Below are positions 12,263 through 21,300 of a stretch of DNA of 64,000 bases, in pieces. The stretch's first letter is position 1. Every line of letters begins with the position of its first letter. The notes under the pieces were generated by a model that did no database searches, was not told where the DNA came from, and saw nothing but the letters and a program-made list of their open reading frames with translations. A program made the position numbers and the translations under genes. The stretch is from JANQOH01 sp965243325 (GTDB lineage Bacteria; Pseudomonadota; Alphaproteobacteria; UBA7887), in contig CBDEUQ010000003.1 in NCBI GenBank assembly GCA_965243325.1, positions 2,542,001-2,606,000 on the forward strand. The letters run 5' to 3'.

Positions 12263-13570
12263 CTACCAGACATCCGCCGCCGGCGCGAAACAGGGGTCGG
12301 CGAGCGGACGCAGAGGACGGAAAACGGCCGAAAAGGGCGTCCGGTCGCCGCGCCATAGGGACAGGTGGGGCAGCGCCACCGGTCCGTCAAGGTCATGGAG
12401 CACCGGCAGGCCGGGCCGCGCCGCCCGCGGGATCGCCGCACCGGCGCGGCCATGGCGCAGCCTGCCCCACGAACTGTCGTCCAGCCGGCGGACGAGGAAG
12501 GGCGGCGCGCCGCCCGGGCTGTCGGAGAGGGCGATGTCGAAGCGTCCGTCCCAGCGCGCTGCGCCCCCGACCGCGAGCGGCAGGTCCGGAATCGGCGCCG
12601 CTTCCCGCGTGACCGTCACGATGTCCGCGCGCGCGTCGATCCGGCAGCCGCCCAGCGTGAGCACGGCCGGCGCGCCGCCCGTCAACGCCGCGCGAACGCG
12701 CGCGACGGGCTTCGTGCGCGGCGAGTGCGCGCGCCCGCCGACGCAGCGGAGGATTCGGCCGAGGACGGTCCGGGCGACGCCGGGCGGCGCCTCCGCGAGG
12801 CGGGTCCGCTCGATCGTCGCGAAGCCGCGCGGGTCCAGCCGCGCGGCCTGTCGCAACAGCCGCGCCGCTCCCGTCTCGTGCGCCGTGCGCGCGCTCCCGA
12901 GGCGGGCCGCCTCGGCGGTGAGGAGAGCCGCCTCGGCGGTCTCTGCGAGGCGCCGTCGGGCCAGGGTCCGCGCGAACGTCGGATCGCGGTTCGACGGGTC
13001 TTCGATCCAGGCGATGCCGCATTTCGTCAGCGTGGCTCGCAGCCGGCCGGGAGACAGGGAGAGGAGCGGCCGCAGCAGACGGACGCCGCCGCGTTCGTCC
13101 ACTGCCGCCATGCCGGCGAGCCCGTGGGCGCCGCTGCCCGCGGCCCGGCGGAGCCACACGGTCTCCGCCTGGTCGCCGGCGTGATGGCCGAGCAGGAGAT
13201 GCAGCACGCCGGCTTCGCGGCAGGCGCGCGCCAGGAGATCGTAGCGCGCCGCGCGGGCGGCGGCCTGAATGCCGTGCCGCGGCTTCTCCCCGCACCAGCG
13301 AAGGACGCGCGCGGCCAGCCCGAGCGCGCGTACCTGCCGTGCCGTGTCCGCCGCCTCCGCCGCCGAGGCCGTCCGCAGTCCGTGATCGACGACGAGGCCC
13401 ACCGTGTTGCCGCCGCGTATCCGCGCCCAGCGTCCGGCCAGCCAGGCAAGGCACAGGCTGTCGGCTCCGCCCGATACGGCGACTGCGAGGTGGGGTGCCG
13501 TCTCGAACGGCGCGAAAGGCGCCATCAGACGGGCGAAATCAGCGTCCCCGATCGGCGCTCCGGTGCTCAC
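12263..13570 (-). CDS. tilS: tRNA(Ile)-lysidine synthase
   Basis: 435 residues from GTG 13570. The N-terminal PP-loop is AVAVSGGADSLCL, and the lysidine synthase block LLGHHAGDQAETVWLRRA follows. The C-terminal half is long and arginine-rich, as expected for the tRNA-binding part. TilS converts C34 of the CAU-anticodon tRNA-Ile to lysidine so that it reads AUA. Placement between cpoB and ftsH is common in proteobacteria. The 15-nt gap to cpoB suggests co-transcription. Confidence 0.94.
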   Translation of the reverse strand: MSTGAPIGDADFARLMAPFAPFETAPHLAVAVSGGADSLCLAWLAGRWARIRGGNTVGLVVDHGLRTASAAEAADTARQVRALGLAARVLRWCGEKPRHGIQAAARAARYDLLARACREAGVLHLLLGHHAGDQAETVWLRRAAGSGAHGLAGMAAVDERGGVRLLRPLLSLSPGRLRATLTKCGIAWIEDPSNRDPTFARTLARRRLAETAEAALLTAEAARLGSARTAHETGAARLLRQAARLDPRGFATIERTRLAEAPPGVARTVLGRILRCVGGRAHSPRTKPVARVRAALTGGAPAVLTLGGCRIDARADIVTVTREAAPIPDLPLAVGGAARWDGRFDIALSDSPGGAPPFLVRRLDDSSWGRLRHGRAGAAIPRAARPGLPVLHDLDGPVALPHLSLWRGDRTPFSAVFRPLRPLADPCFAPAADVW

Positions 13571-13585
13571 GCGCCGCCATGCCGC

Positions 13586-14476
13586 TCAGCGGCAGCCGGC
13601 GCGCTCGCTCTCGCGACGCATTCGGTCGCGCACGATCTCCGGCGCGTCCGGGTGGTCGTCCCGCAGCTTGCGGAACGTGGCGCACGCCTCTTCGATCCTG
13701 CCCATAGACGCGAAAGCCATGCCGAGCTTGAGAAGGTTTTCGGCCGCCTTGTTGCCGTCCGGAAAGCCCTTGTAGGCGCGGGCGAACGCAACGGCCGCGC
13801 GTTGATAGTCCTGCCGGACGTAATGCGTCTCGCCGAGCCAGTAGTACGCGTTGCCGGCCAGCGCGTGGTCGGGGTGACGTTCGAGGAACGCCTGCAGTGC
13901 GGACTCGGCGGCGGCATAGTCCGCGCGTCTCAACAGCGCATACGCCTGCTCGTATTCCGCTTCCGGCGTCGCCGTGCCTGGGTCAGCCCGGGGCAGGGTT
14001 CCCAGCGTCCCGCCGCCGTCGGCGACCGGTGCGTCCGCATCCGCCGCCGGGGTGGCATCCGCGCCGCCGCCGGCCGGCGCCGGCGCGGTTCCCTCGAGCG
14101 CCGCGACGCGGCCTTCGATGTCGGCCACGGCAAGGGGAAGGGACTCGCGAAGCAGGCGCAACTGGTGTTCGGTCTTCTCGACCTGGTCCGTCAGCTGCCG
14201 TAACTGGTCTTCGAACTCGGCGAGACGCGCTTCGTAGAACGCCGCCGGACTTGCTCCGGCCGGGCTGTCGACGCCTTGCGGAACGCCTTCGCGTGAGAGG
14301 CGGCGCTGGACCGCGCTGACGTCGCGCTCCAGCCGATCGAGGCGGTCGAGCAGGGCGTTGAACGACCATTCCTGCTGCGCCGGCGCCGGCGCCGGCGCGA
14401 AGGCAAGCGCCAGCGCTGCGCACAGCACGATCAGGCTGCGTGCCGAATCGCCCTTCCGCTGTCTGGCGGCGTCCAC
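13586..14476 (-). CDS. cpoB: Tol-Pal system cell division coordinator CpoB (YbgF)
   Basis: 296 residues from GTG 14476. A hydrophobic stretch ending in APAPAPAQQEW looks like a signal peptide. A coiled coil follows at about 40-130 (LDRLDRLERDVSAVQRRL and EDQLRQLTDQVEKTEHQL), then a flexible alanine/proline linker and TPR repeats with EAEYEQAYALLRRADYAA and YWLGETHYVRQDYQRAA. CpoB is a periplasmic protein that links peptidoglycan synthesis to Tol-driven outer membrane constriction. It lies directly downstream of pal. Confidence 0.92.
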   Translation of the reverse strand: MDAARQRKGDSARSLIVLCAALALAFAPAPAPAQQEWSFNALLDRLDRLERDVSAVQRRLSREGVPQGVDSPAGASPAAFYEARLAEFEDQLRQLTDQVEKTEHQLRLLRESLPLAVADIEGRVAALEGTAPAPAGGGADATPAADADAPVADGGGTLGTLPRADPGTATPEAEYEQAYALLRRADYAAAESALQAFLERHPDHALAGNAYYWLGETHYVRQDYQRAAVAFARAYKGFPDGNKAAENLLKLGMAFASMGRIEEACATFRKLRDDHPDAPEIVRDRMRRESERAGCR

Positions 14477-14513
14477 CGGTTCCGGCCCTCGCGCGTTCCC
14501 GGTGTCGGCCCGT

Positions 14514-15020
14514 CTAGTTCAGGGTGGTGATCGCGACCCGGTTCTGAGCCCACGCCGTCTTGGTGTGTCCAAGGACGATCGGACGTTCCTTGCCGTACGA
14601 GATCGTCGTGATGCGGTTCGCGTTGACGCCGGCGTTTATCAGGAAGTTCTTGGCCGCCAGCGCCCGCCGCTCGCCCAGGGCGAGGTTGTACTCGCGCGTG
14701 CCGCGTTCGTCGCAGTGACCGGCGATGGTGACCGTCAGGTCGGGGTACGCGATAAGCAGGTCCGCCTGTTGGCGGAGCGTGGCCTGGCCGTCGGGGCGCA
14801 CGTTGTGGCGGTCGAAGTCGAAGAACACGCGGTCGCCGACTTCCATCAGGCGTTCGCTCGGCGTCGCTTCCCCCGGCGGCTCCATTGCTTCGACGGTCGT
14901 CTCCGGCGGCGGCGCCGCGATGGCGCCGTCGCCGGATGCATCGCCCGTGTCTTCCGGAGTGGTTTCGCAACCCGCAACCAGCAAGGCTGCCACCGCGACG
15001 GCGAACAGTGTCTTGTGCAT
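14514..15020 (-). CDS. pal: Peptidoglycan-associated lipoprotein Pal
   Basis: 168 residues. The signal peptide ends in a lipobox LLVAGC, so the mature protein is an outer membrane lipoprotein with Cys18 as the anchor. The C-terminal OmpA-like domain has FDFDRHNVRPDGQATL, GHCDERGTREYNLALGERRA and the TTISYGKERP segment that binds the peptidoglycan peptide. Pal ties the outer membrane to peptidoglycan and cycles with TolB. It sits downstream of tolB after a 250-nt gap that holds a direct repeat. Confidence 0.96.
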   Translation of the reverse strand: MHKTLFAVAVAALLVAGCETTPEDTGDASGDGAIAAPPPETTVEAMEPPGEATPSERLMEVGDRVFFDFDRHNVRPDGQATLRQQADLLIAYPDLTVTIAGHCDERGTREYNLALGERRALAAKNFLINAGVNANRITTISYGKERPIVLGHTKTAWAQNRVAITTLN

Positions 15021-15090
15021 CTGGCGTTACTCCCTATCGGCGTGCGCGCGAACGTCCGGATTTTGGGGAGCGTTCGTGCCGCACCCTCGC

Positions 15091-15247
15091 CCCGCCGATC
15101 GCCTCGTAATGGTGGGTCCCGCTACGCCGGCTTTCCGCAACGGGCGGCTCGATACGAAGCGGGGAAACAGGCGTCGGCACCCCGTCGATCGCCTCGTCAT
15201 TGTGGGGACCGCCACTCTAGCCTTCCGCCAAGGTCGGTTCAAGACAA
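15091..15247. repeat. Imperfect tandem direct repeat with 90-bp period between tolB and pal
   Basis: Two copies, at about 15091-15157 and 15181-15247, align without gaps at an offset of exactly 90. Over the first 60 bases about 46 match. Both begin with CCCG(C/T)CGATCGCCTCGT. They fill most of the 250-nt tolB-pal gap, which holds no gene I can recognise. They may be a family of dispersed intergenic repeats or act at the RNA level as spacers upstream of pal. Confidence 0.7.
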
Positions 15248-15270
15248 ATCCCTCGCGGCCCGAGCGCGCT

Positions 15271-16620
15271 TCAGTCGGTCGGAATCAGGGGCGACCATGC
15301 GGGGTCCGACGCGTCGGTGGCGGTGACGATCTCCCGTTCGTTGCGGCCCGTGACGTCGATCGAGAATAGCCGCACGCGGTCGTTGCGACCGGCCTCGTCG
15401 CGCGGGAAATTGCGGTAGAACATCAGCACCCGTCCGTTCGGCGCCCATGTCGGACCCTCGACGAGAAAGCCTTGGGACAGCAGCCGTTCGCCGGTTCCGT
15501 CCTCGCGCATGACGCCGATGTAGAACGTGCCCCGGTGTGACTTGGTGAACGCGATCCAGTCGCCGCGCGGCGACCAGACCGGGGTCGCGTAGCGGCCGTC
15601 GCCGAAGCTGATTCGCTGCACGGTGCCGTTGTCGGCGTTCATCACGTAGAGTTGCTGGCTGCCCGAACGGTCCGATTCGAAGGTGATGGCCCTTCCGTCC
15701 GGCGAGTAGCTCGGCCCCGTGTCGATCGCCGGGTGCCGTGTCAGCCGCACCTGGACGCGGTTGCGCAGGTCGATCTCGTAGATCTCCGAATTGCCGGCGA
15801 GGGACACCGACATCACCATCTTGTTGCCGTCCGGCGAAAAGCGCGGCGCGATCGACATATTGCCGACGAAGTCGCCCAGTATCTCCTCGCGACCGCTGTC
15901 GATATGGCGCAGATACACGCGCGGCTGCCCGTCGATGTAGGACAGATAGGCGATCTCCTGCAGCGTCGGAGAGAACCGCGGGGTCAGGACGAGATGGCTG
16001 CCGTCCGTGAGAAAGCGCGCGTTGGCGCCGTCCTGGTCCATGATCGCCAGGCGCTTCACGCGGGCGTCGTGCGGGCCGGTCTCGGCGACATAGACGATGC
16101 GCGTGTCGAAGTAGCCGCCTTCGCCGGTGATCCGGCTGTATATCTGGTCCGCGATCAGATGCGCCAGGCGCCGCCACTTCGCCGCCGGCGCACGCAGATT
16201 GAAGCCGACCATGTACCGCTCGGTAAGAACGTCCCACAACCGGAACTCGACCGCGATCGCCGTCCCCGATTCGACGGCGACGCGGCCGGTCACCAGGGTC
16301 TGGGCATCGATCTGCCGCCAGTCGGCGAAACGCGGCAGCGGAGCCTCGCTCGCGTCGTCCGCGTCGTTGTCGTTCAGAAAGGAGACCCGGTCGAGGGGAC
16401 GAAACAGGCCCGAGCTCTCGAGATCGCTGGCGACCACGAGAGCGATATCGGTGCCGTATGGCGGCGCGCCGCGGAAATCGGGAATGGCGATCGGCATGGG
16501 CGCGATGTGCCCTTGCGTTATGTCGACCTCCTCCTGCGCCCGCGCTGAGAACGCCGCGAGCACAGGAACGACCGCGAGCGCCGCGAGCGCCGGCGAGACG
16601 AAGCGCACCTTCCACATCAT
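15271..16620 (-). CDS. tolB: Tol-Pal system protein TolB
   Basis: 449 residues, with MM at the start (ATG 16620 overlaps the tolA TGA by one base). A signal peptide ends near AAFSARAQEEV. The N-terminal domain has IAIPDFRG. The C-terminal part is a six-bladed propeller with repeated WD40-like signatures such as TPRFSPTLQEIAYLSY, APRFSPDGNKMVMS, GPSYSPDGRAITFES and TPVWSPRGDWIAF. TolB is the periplasmic hub that binds Pal and is released by TolA. Confidence 0.96.
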   Translation of the reverse strand: MMWKVRFVSPALAALAVVPVLAAFSARAQEEVDITQGHIAPMPIAIPDFRGAPPYGTDIALVVASDLESSGLFRPLDRVSFLNDNDADDASEAPLPRFADWRQIDAQTLVTGRVAVESGTAIAVEFRLWDVLTERYMVGFNLRAPAAKWRRLAHLIADQIYSRITGEGGYFDTRIVYVAETGPHDARVKRLAIMDQDGANARFLTDGSHLVLTPRFSPTLQEIAYLSYIDGQPRVYLRHIDSGREEILGDFVGNMSIAPRFSPDGNKMVMSVSLAGNSEIYEIDLRNRVQVRLTRHPAIDTGPSYSPDGRAITFESDRSGSQQLYVMNADNGTVQRISFGDGRYATPVWSPRGDWIAFTKSHRGTFYIGVMREDGTGERLLSQGFLVEGPTWAPNGRVLMFYRNFPRDEAGRNDRVRLFSIDVTGRNEREIVTATDASDPAWSPLIPTD

Positions 16621-17552
16621 CAGCCAAACATGTCCTTCGGGTTGAACCGTACCCTGATGTCGCGCCACCTCCGATAGGTGTCCGACGACAGGTTCCGTAT
16701 GCGGTGCGTGCGCTTCACCGCCCGCACCGCGCTCTCGGCCATCGTGCGGAAGAACGAGTCGCTCCGCATGCGCGCCTGCTCGATGACTTCCACGCTCTGC
16801 ACCGTACCGTCGGGGCCCAGCCGGAGGCGCAGGGTGACGATCATTTCGTGCGCGTCGGCGGCCCCCGCGGGAACGGCCCAGTTGCGCTGTATCTGCGACC
16901 GTATGGCGTCGATCTCGGTCATGGTCAGCGCCGCGTCGGGCCGGAACTGCGAATCCTGCGCCGCCAGCAGCCGGTCGATCGGGTCGGTTTCGGCGACCGG
17001 CTGCGCCTCGTCGCGCGTCTCGGGCGTCGGCAGCGCCTCCGCCATGTCCTCGATCCGCTCGAGCGCGCGGTCGAAATCCATCCGCGCCGGCGGTCGCGGC
17101 TTGCGGCTCGGGCGGCGCACGTCGTCGGGAAGACGCACGGCGGCGGTCTCCGTCGGCGCCGGGGCCGGAGGGCGGCGCGGCGCGGTCGCCGCCAGCGGCT
17201 CCGGCGCGGCTTCCGGGCGCGCCGCGGCCTCGGGCGCGGGAGCCGGCGGCGCCTGCGGCGCCGGCGCGGGTTCGGACGCCCCGCGGCGGCGCGGCGCGGC
17301 GGGGGTGGCTGCCGCGACCTCCGTCGGCGCGACGTCCGCATCCGGCGCCGTCTCGGGAACCGCCACGGCCCCCGGCGCCGGTGGCGCGACGGCCGCCGGA
17401 GGCAGATTGCGCCGTTCGGCGACGGCCACCATCTGGACGACGACGACCGTCTCCGCCGCCGGCGGGTCGGCGAACAGTTGCGGCAGGCCCGCCCACGCAA
17501 GCGCGATCACCACCGCATGTCCCGCCACCGACTTGACGACCGCGCCGAACAT
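16620..17552 (-). CDS. tolA: Tol-Pal energy transducer TolA (TonB-like)
   Basis: 310 residues. An N-terminal membrane anchor lies at about 7-25 (KSVAGHAVVIALAWAGL). A long alanine/proline-rich linker full of short charged repeats runs to about residue 200. The C-terminal TonB/TolA domain starts near ALTMTEIDAIRSQIQRNW and has LRLGPDGTVQSVEVIE. The membrane-anchored protein spans the periplasm and passes proton-motive force from TolQR to TolB-Pal. Its stop shares one base with the tolB start, and tolR ends 4 nt upstream. Confidence 0.9.
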   Translation of the reverse strand: MFGAVVKSVAGHAVVIALAWAGLPQLFADPPAAETVVVVQMVAVAERRNLPPAAVAPPAPGAVAVPETAPDADVAPTEVAAATPAAPRRRGASEPAPAPQAPPAPAPEAAARPEAAPEPLAATAPRRPPAPAPTETAAVRLPDDVRRPSRKPRPPARMDFDRALERIEDMAEALPTPETRDEAQPVAETDPIDRLLAAQDSQFRPDAALTMTEIDAIRSQIQRNWAVPAGAADAHEMIVTLRLRLGPDGTVQSVEVIEQARMRSDSFFRTMAESAVRAVKRTHRIRNLSSDTYRRWRDIRVRFNPKDMFG

Positions 17553-17556
17553 CGCC

Positions 17557-17991
17557 CTAGCCCGGTTCCGAAGTCATCAGCTTGGTCACCAGCCCGACCT
17601 CCGTGAAGCCGCCGGCGTTGATCGCGCCCATGACCCGCATGACGCGGCCGTAGTCGATGGCGCTGTCGCCGCGGACGAAGACGCGCACGTCGTCGCGGCC
17701 GGCCGCAACGGCACGCAGCTTGGGCACCAGCGCCTCGAGCGCGATCTCAAGTTCCTGAATATAGAGCGTGCCGTCGGCGGCGATGGTCACGGTCAGCGGT
17801 TCGTCTTCGCCCGACATGCCGCCGGCGGCGCTCTCCGGCAGATCGACCTCGACCCCGACGGTCAGCAGCGGTGCGGTCACCATGAACACGATCAGCAGAA
17901 CGAGCATCACGTCGACCAGCGGGGTCACGTTGATCTCGGCCATCGGCCGATAGCGCCGGCCGCGGCCGGGGCCCGGGACGCTCATCGCCAT
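17557..17991 (-). CDS. tolR: Tol-Pal system protein TolR
   Basis: 144 residues, starting at ATG 17991, which shares a base with the tolQ TGA (TGATG). ExbD/TolR signature AEINVTPLVDVMLVLLIVF includes the essential membrane aspartate. The C-terminal periplasmic domain has VFVRGDSAIDYGRVM. TolR dimerises in the inner membrane and, with TolQ, forms the proton-driven motor that energises TolA. Confidence 0.95.
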   Translation of the reverse strand: MAMSVPGPGRGRRYRPMAEINVTPLVDVMLVLLIVFMVTAPLLTVGVEVDLPESAAGGMSGEDEPLTVTIAADGTLYIQELEIALEALVPKLRAVAAGRDDVRVFVRGDSAIDYGRVMRVMGAINAGGFTEVGLVTKLMTSEPG

Positions 17992-18683
17992 CAGCTCGTC
18001 CGCTCCGCCATCTGCCGCGACAGAAGCGCGCTGAACTCGCCCGCGAAGGTCTCCAGGCGTCCGGCGTAACGGTTCAGGTCGTTGGAGATCCGATTGTAGG
18101 CGACGACCGCCGGGATGGCCGCCGCCAGGCCGAGAGCCGTCGCCAGCAGCGCTTCGGCGATGCCCGGGGCGACCACCGCGAGCGACGTGTTCTTGGTCGC
18201 GGCGATCGACTGGAAGCTGTTCATGATGCCCCAAACCGTGCCGAGGAGGCCGAGGAAGGGAGCCGTGGACCCGACCGAGGCGAGGAAGCCGAGGCGGCGT
18301 TCCAGGTCCTCGGTGGCGCGCTGCATGGCCACCGCCATCACGCGGTCGATTCGCGCCTGCAGGTTGCCCCGCGTCCGGTCGTCGTGGATCGGCAGACCGC
18401 GTGCGTTCGCCAGGGTCCATTCGCGCATGGCGACCGCGAAGACCGCCGCCAGCGGGTGGTCCGGCTCATCGCCGATACGATCGTAGAGGTCCTTCAGCGA
18501 GCCCCCGGACCAGAACGCTTCCTCGAACCGTCCCGCCTTCGACCGCAGAACGCGGAACTGGCGCAGCTTGTGAAGGATGATCGCCCAGCTCCACGCCGAC
18601 GCGAGCACCAGGATCGCCATCACCAGCTTGACGACGATGTCGGCCTGCGCGACCAGACTCCAGATCGAAAGATCGGTTTCCAT
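17991..18683 (-). CDS. tolQ: Tol-Pal system protein TolQ (MotA/ExbB family)
   Basis: 230 residues. Three membrane segments: about 14-38 (IVVKLVMAILVLASAWSWAI), about 134-156 (FLASVGSTAPFLGLLGTVWG) and about 170-195 (APGIAEALLATALGLAAAIPA). The conserved MotA/ExbB proton channel motif is present in the second and third segments. TolQ forms a pentamer around TolR. It is the first gene of the tolQRAB set and follows ybgC after 29 nt. Confidence 0.96.
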   Translation of the reverse strand: METDLSIWSLVAQADIVVKLVMAILVLASAWSWAIILHKLRQFRVLRSKAGRFEEAFWSGGSLKDLYDRIGDEPDHPLAAVFAVAMREWTLANARGLPIHDDRTRGNLQARIDRVMAVAMQRATEDLERRLGFLASVGSTAPFLGLLGTVWGIMNSFQSIAATKNTSLAVVAPGIAEALLATALGLAAAIPAVVAYNRISNDLNRYAGRLETFAGEFSALLSRQMAERTS

Positions 18684-18712
18684 GGACGGGTCAGTTCCTC
18701 GGGCCGGGCGGA

Positions 18713-19141
18713 TCAGGGCACGTAGTGGGCACGGGCGGCGGCGCGCGCCGCGTCCGGCCACCGCGCCGGCCTGCCGTCGGCGCGCACGCAGACCAGCCGC
18801 AGGTCGATTCGCGCCACCACGCGGTCGTCGCGGACGATCGTCTGCTCGGCGCGGATCGAGGCGCCGCCGAGGTGGACCACCCGCGTCCGTACCTCGAGCG
18901 CGTCGTCCAGTCGCGCCGGCGTCCGGTAGTCGACCGCGCAATCCCGCACGGCGAAGGCGAGGCCGCGTTCGGCGCGCAACCGCCGGTGGTCGATGCCGTG
19001 CTCGCGCAGCAGCTCCGTCCGCGCGCGTTCGGCGAACTTGAGGTAGTTGGCATGATAGACGATACCCGCCGCGTCCGTGTCCTCGTAGTAGACGCGGATC
19101 GGCCACACGTGCACGCTGCCGGCGGTCGGTTCATGGGTCAT
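18713..19141 (-). CDS. ybgC: Acyl-CoA thioesterase YbgC (Tol-Pal associated)
   Basis: 142 residues of the hot-dog fold 4HBT family. The active-site region is RVYYEDTDAAGIVYHANYLKF, with the catalytic Asp and the typical AGIVYHANYL. Members hydrolyse short-chain acyl-CoA and are nearly always first in the tol operon. The gene overlaps the end of ruvB by 11 nt, so recombination and Tol genes appear to be joined in one transcript. Confidence 0.94.
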   Translation of the reverse strand: MTHEPTAGSVHVWPIRVYYEDTDAAGIVYHANYLKFAERARTELLREHGIDHRRLRAERGLAFAVRDCAVDYRTPARLDDALEVRTRVVHLGGASIRAEQTIVRDDRVVARIDLRLVCVRADGRPARWPDAARAAARAHYVP

Positions 19142-20183
19142 TCGGCGCCTCCGCGCCGAGCAGGTCGAGCTGGAGGTCGGGCGGTACGACCCGGCCGAGA
19201 TGCGCGAACGCCGCCGCCGTGAGCATCCGCCCGCGCGGCGTGCGCTGGATGAACCCCTGCTGCAGCAGATAGGGCTCGACCACGTCCTCGAGCGTGTCGC
19301 GGTCCTCCGACAGCGCCGCCGACAGCGTTTCGACGCCGACCGGACCGCCGCCGTAGCTCTCGGCGATGCACGACAGATAGCGCCGGTCCATCGAGTCGAG
19401 CCCGCGGCGGTCGACGTCGAGGCGGTTGAGGGCGGCGTCCGCCGCCCGGGCGTCGATCGACTCGACGCCGGCGATGGCCGCGAAATCGCGCACCCGCCGC
19501 AGCAGGCGGCCGGCGATGCGCGGCGTGCCGCGGGCGCGGCGCGCGATCTCGCGTGCGCCGTCGCCGGTCAGCGCCATGCCGAGCACTCGGGCGCCGCGGC
19601 GCATCACCTGTTCCAGCTCCTCGGGCTCGTAGAAGCGGAGACGGAGCGGAATGCCGAAGCGGTCGCGAAGCGGCGTGCCGACCAGCGCCGCGCGCGTCGT
19701 GGCGCCGACGAGGGTGAAGGGCGCGAGGTCGATCCGCACCGACCGGGCGCCGGGGCCCTCGCCGATGATGAGGTCGAGCTGGAAGTCTTCCAGGGCCGGG
19801 TAGAGGATTTCCTCGACCTGCGGGTTGAGGCGGTGAATCTCGTCGATGAACAGGACGTCGCGCGGTTCGAGGTTGGTCAGCAGTGCCGCGAGGTCGCCGG
19901 GCCTCGCGATCACCGGGCCCGACGTCCCGCGATAGTTCACGCCCAGCTCGCGGGCGACGATCTGCCCGAGCGTCGTCTTGCCGAGCCCGGGCGGACCGTG
20001 AAGCAGGACGTGGTCCAGCGACTCCGACCGCCGACGCGCCGCTTCGATGAAGACGGCGAGATTGCCCACCGTCTCGCGTTGGCCGATGAACGCGTCGAGC
20101 GACCGGGGGCGCAGGCCGGCCTCGGCATCGTCGGCTGCCGCCGCCGGGTCGACCAGGCGAACCGCTTCGCCGGCCGCGCTCAC
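19131..20183 (-). CDS. ruvB: Holliday junction branch migration ATPase RuvB
   Basis: 350 residues from GTG 20183, overlapping the ruvA stop (GTGA). RuvB hallmarks: LRPRSLDAFIGQ, Walker A GPPGLGKTTL, Walker B VLFIDEIHRLN, sensor 1 GATTRAALVGTPLRDRFG, and the winged-helix C-terminus with GGGPVGVETLSAALSED. The hexameric motor pulls DNA through the RuvA tetramer at Holliday junctions. Confidence 0.97.
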   Translation of the reverse strand: MSAAGEAVRLVDPAAAADDAEAGLRPRSLDAFIGQRETVGNLAVFIEAARRRSESLDHVLLHGPPGLGKTTLGQIVARELGVNYRGTSGPVIARPGDLAALLTNLEPRDVLFIDEIHRLNPQVEEILYPALEDFQLDLIIGEGPGARSVRIDLAPFTLVGATTRAALVGTPLRDRFGIPLRLRFYEPEELEQVMRRGARVLGMALTGDGAREIARRARGTPRIAGRLLRRVRDFAAIAGVESIDARAADAALNRLDVDRRGLDSMDRRYLSCIAESYGGGPVGVETLSAALSEDRDTLEDVVEPYLLQQGFIQRTPRGRMLTAAAFAHLGRVVPPDLQLDLLGAEAPNDP

Positions 20184-20797
20184 GGTGTCGACAACGCCTT
20201 GAGGCCGCGGCGGATCCGGCCCGCCAGATCGCCCTTGCCGGCGCGGGCGATGGCGGCGAACGCCTCGCCGCGGCCGTAGCCCAGGTTGACCAGCGCGGAT
20301 ACGGCCTCGGCGGCGATCTCGTCGCCGCCGGGCGCCGCGCCCGCGCCCGCCTGCCCGCTCCATGGCCCGGCGCCGTCCGCCGCCGCGAACGGCGGCGCGG
20401 CGGCCTTGTCCCGAAGCTCCGCAAGGATCCGGCCGGCGACCTTGGGGCCGACGCCGGGAACCTGCCGCAGCGCCTCGCGGTCCTGCGCCGCGATCGCCAC
20501 GGCCAGATCGTCCGGCGTCAGCGCCGACAGGATGCCGAGCGCAACCCGCGCGCCGACGCCCTGCACGGTGACGAGCAGGCGGAACCACGCGCGTTCGGCG
20601 CGGTCCGCGAAGCCGTAGAGATGGATGGCGTCGTCGCGCACCTGAGTCTCGACGAACAGCTCGGCGGCCTCGCCGGTGCCAGGGAGGGCGTCGAGCGTGC
20701 GCGACGAGCAGGAGACCGCGTAGCCGACACCGCCCGTGTCGATCACCGCGCCGTCGGCGTCGCTCGCCATCAGGCGTCCGCCGAGCCAGGCGATCAT
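20180..20797 (-). CDS. ruvA: Holliday junction DNA helicase subunit RuvA
   Basis: 205 residues from ATG 20797, overlapping the ruvC stop (ATGA). The N-terminal OB fold starts MIAWLGGRLM. Two helix-hairpin-helix elements are visible (VQGVGARVALGILSAL and VPGVGPKVAGRILAEL), and a flexible alanine/glycine linker leads to the C-terminal domain with AVSALVNLGYGRGEA that contacts RuvB. It binds four-way junctions as a tetramer. Confidence 0.96.
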   Translation of the reverse strand: MIAWLGGRLMASDADGAVIDTGGVGYAVSCSSRTLDALPGTGEAAELFVETQVRDDAIHLYGFADRAERAWFRLLVTVQGVGARVALGILSALTPDDLAVAIAAQDREALRQVPGVGPKVAGRILAELRDKAAAPPFAAADGAGPWSGQAGAGAAPGGDEIAAEAVSALVNLGYGRGEAFAAIARAGKGDLAGRIRRGLKALSTP

Positions 20798-21297
20798 CGG
20801 CCGGCCTCCGCCGCCGCGACGCGCTTTGCGGTGCTGGCGCGGTACGCGTGGCAGATGGCCACCGCGAGCGCGTCGGCGGCATCGGCGCTCGCGGTCCGGC
20901 ATCCCGGCAGCAGGTGGCGGACCATGAGTCCGACCTGGTTCTTGTCTGCGCGGGCGGTGCCGACCACCGCCTTCTTGATCGTGAGGTTGTGATATTCGGC
21001 CACGGGAAGACCGGCGCGCGCCGGCGCCAGCAGGACGACGCCGCGTGCGAGCCCCAGTTTGAGCGCCGAGCCCGGGTTGCGGTTGACGAAGGTTTCCTCG
21101 ACCGCGGCGCAGTCCGGCCGCCACGCATCGATCACGCGCGTCAGCTCTACGAACAGCCCGTCGAGACGGCGGGCGATCGCCGCGCCGGCGTCGCTGCGAA
21201 CCGCGCCGCAGGCGATGAAGGCAAGCCGTGCGCCGTCGCTGTCGACCACGCCCCAGCCGGTGCGCACGAGGCCCGGGTCGAGACCGAGCGCGCGCAT
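20794..21297 (-). CDS. ruvC: Crossover junction endodeoxyribonuclease RuvC
   Basis: 167 residues. RNase H-like fold: catalytic Asp in RALGLDPGLVRTGWG, Glu in AAVEETFVNRNPGSALKLG, and acidic residues in the C-terminal SADAADALAVAICHA. RuvC resolves Holliday junctions held by RuvAB. It is first in the ruvCAB set and lies 3 nt after yebC. Confidence 0.96.
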   Translation of the reverse strand: MRALGLDPGLVRTGWGVVDSDGARLAFIACGAVRSDAGAAIARRLDGLFVELTRVIDAWRPDCAAVEETFVNRNPGSALKLGLARGVVLLAPARAGLPVAEYHNLTIKKAVVGTARADKNQVGLMVRHLLPGCRTASADAADALAVAICHAYRASTAKRVAAAEAGR

Positions 21298-21300
21298 CCC

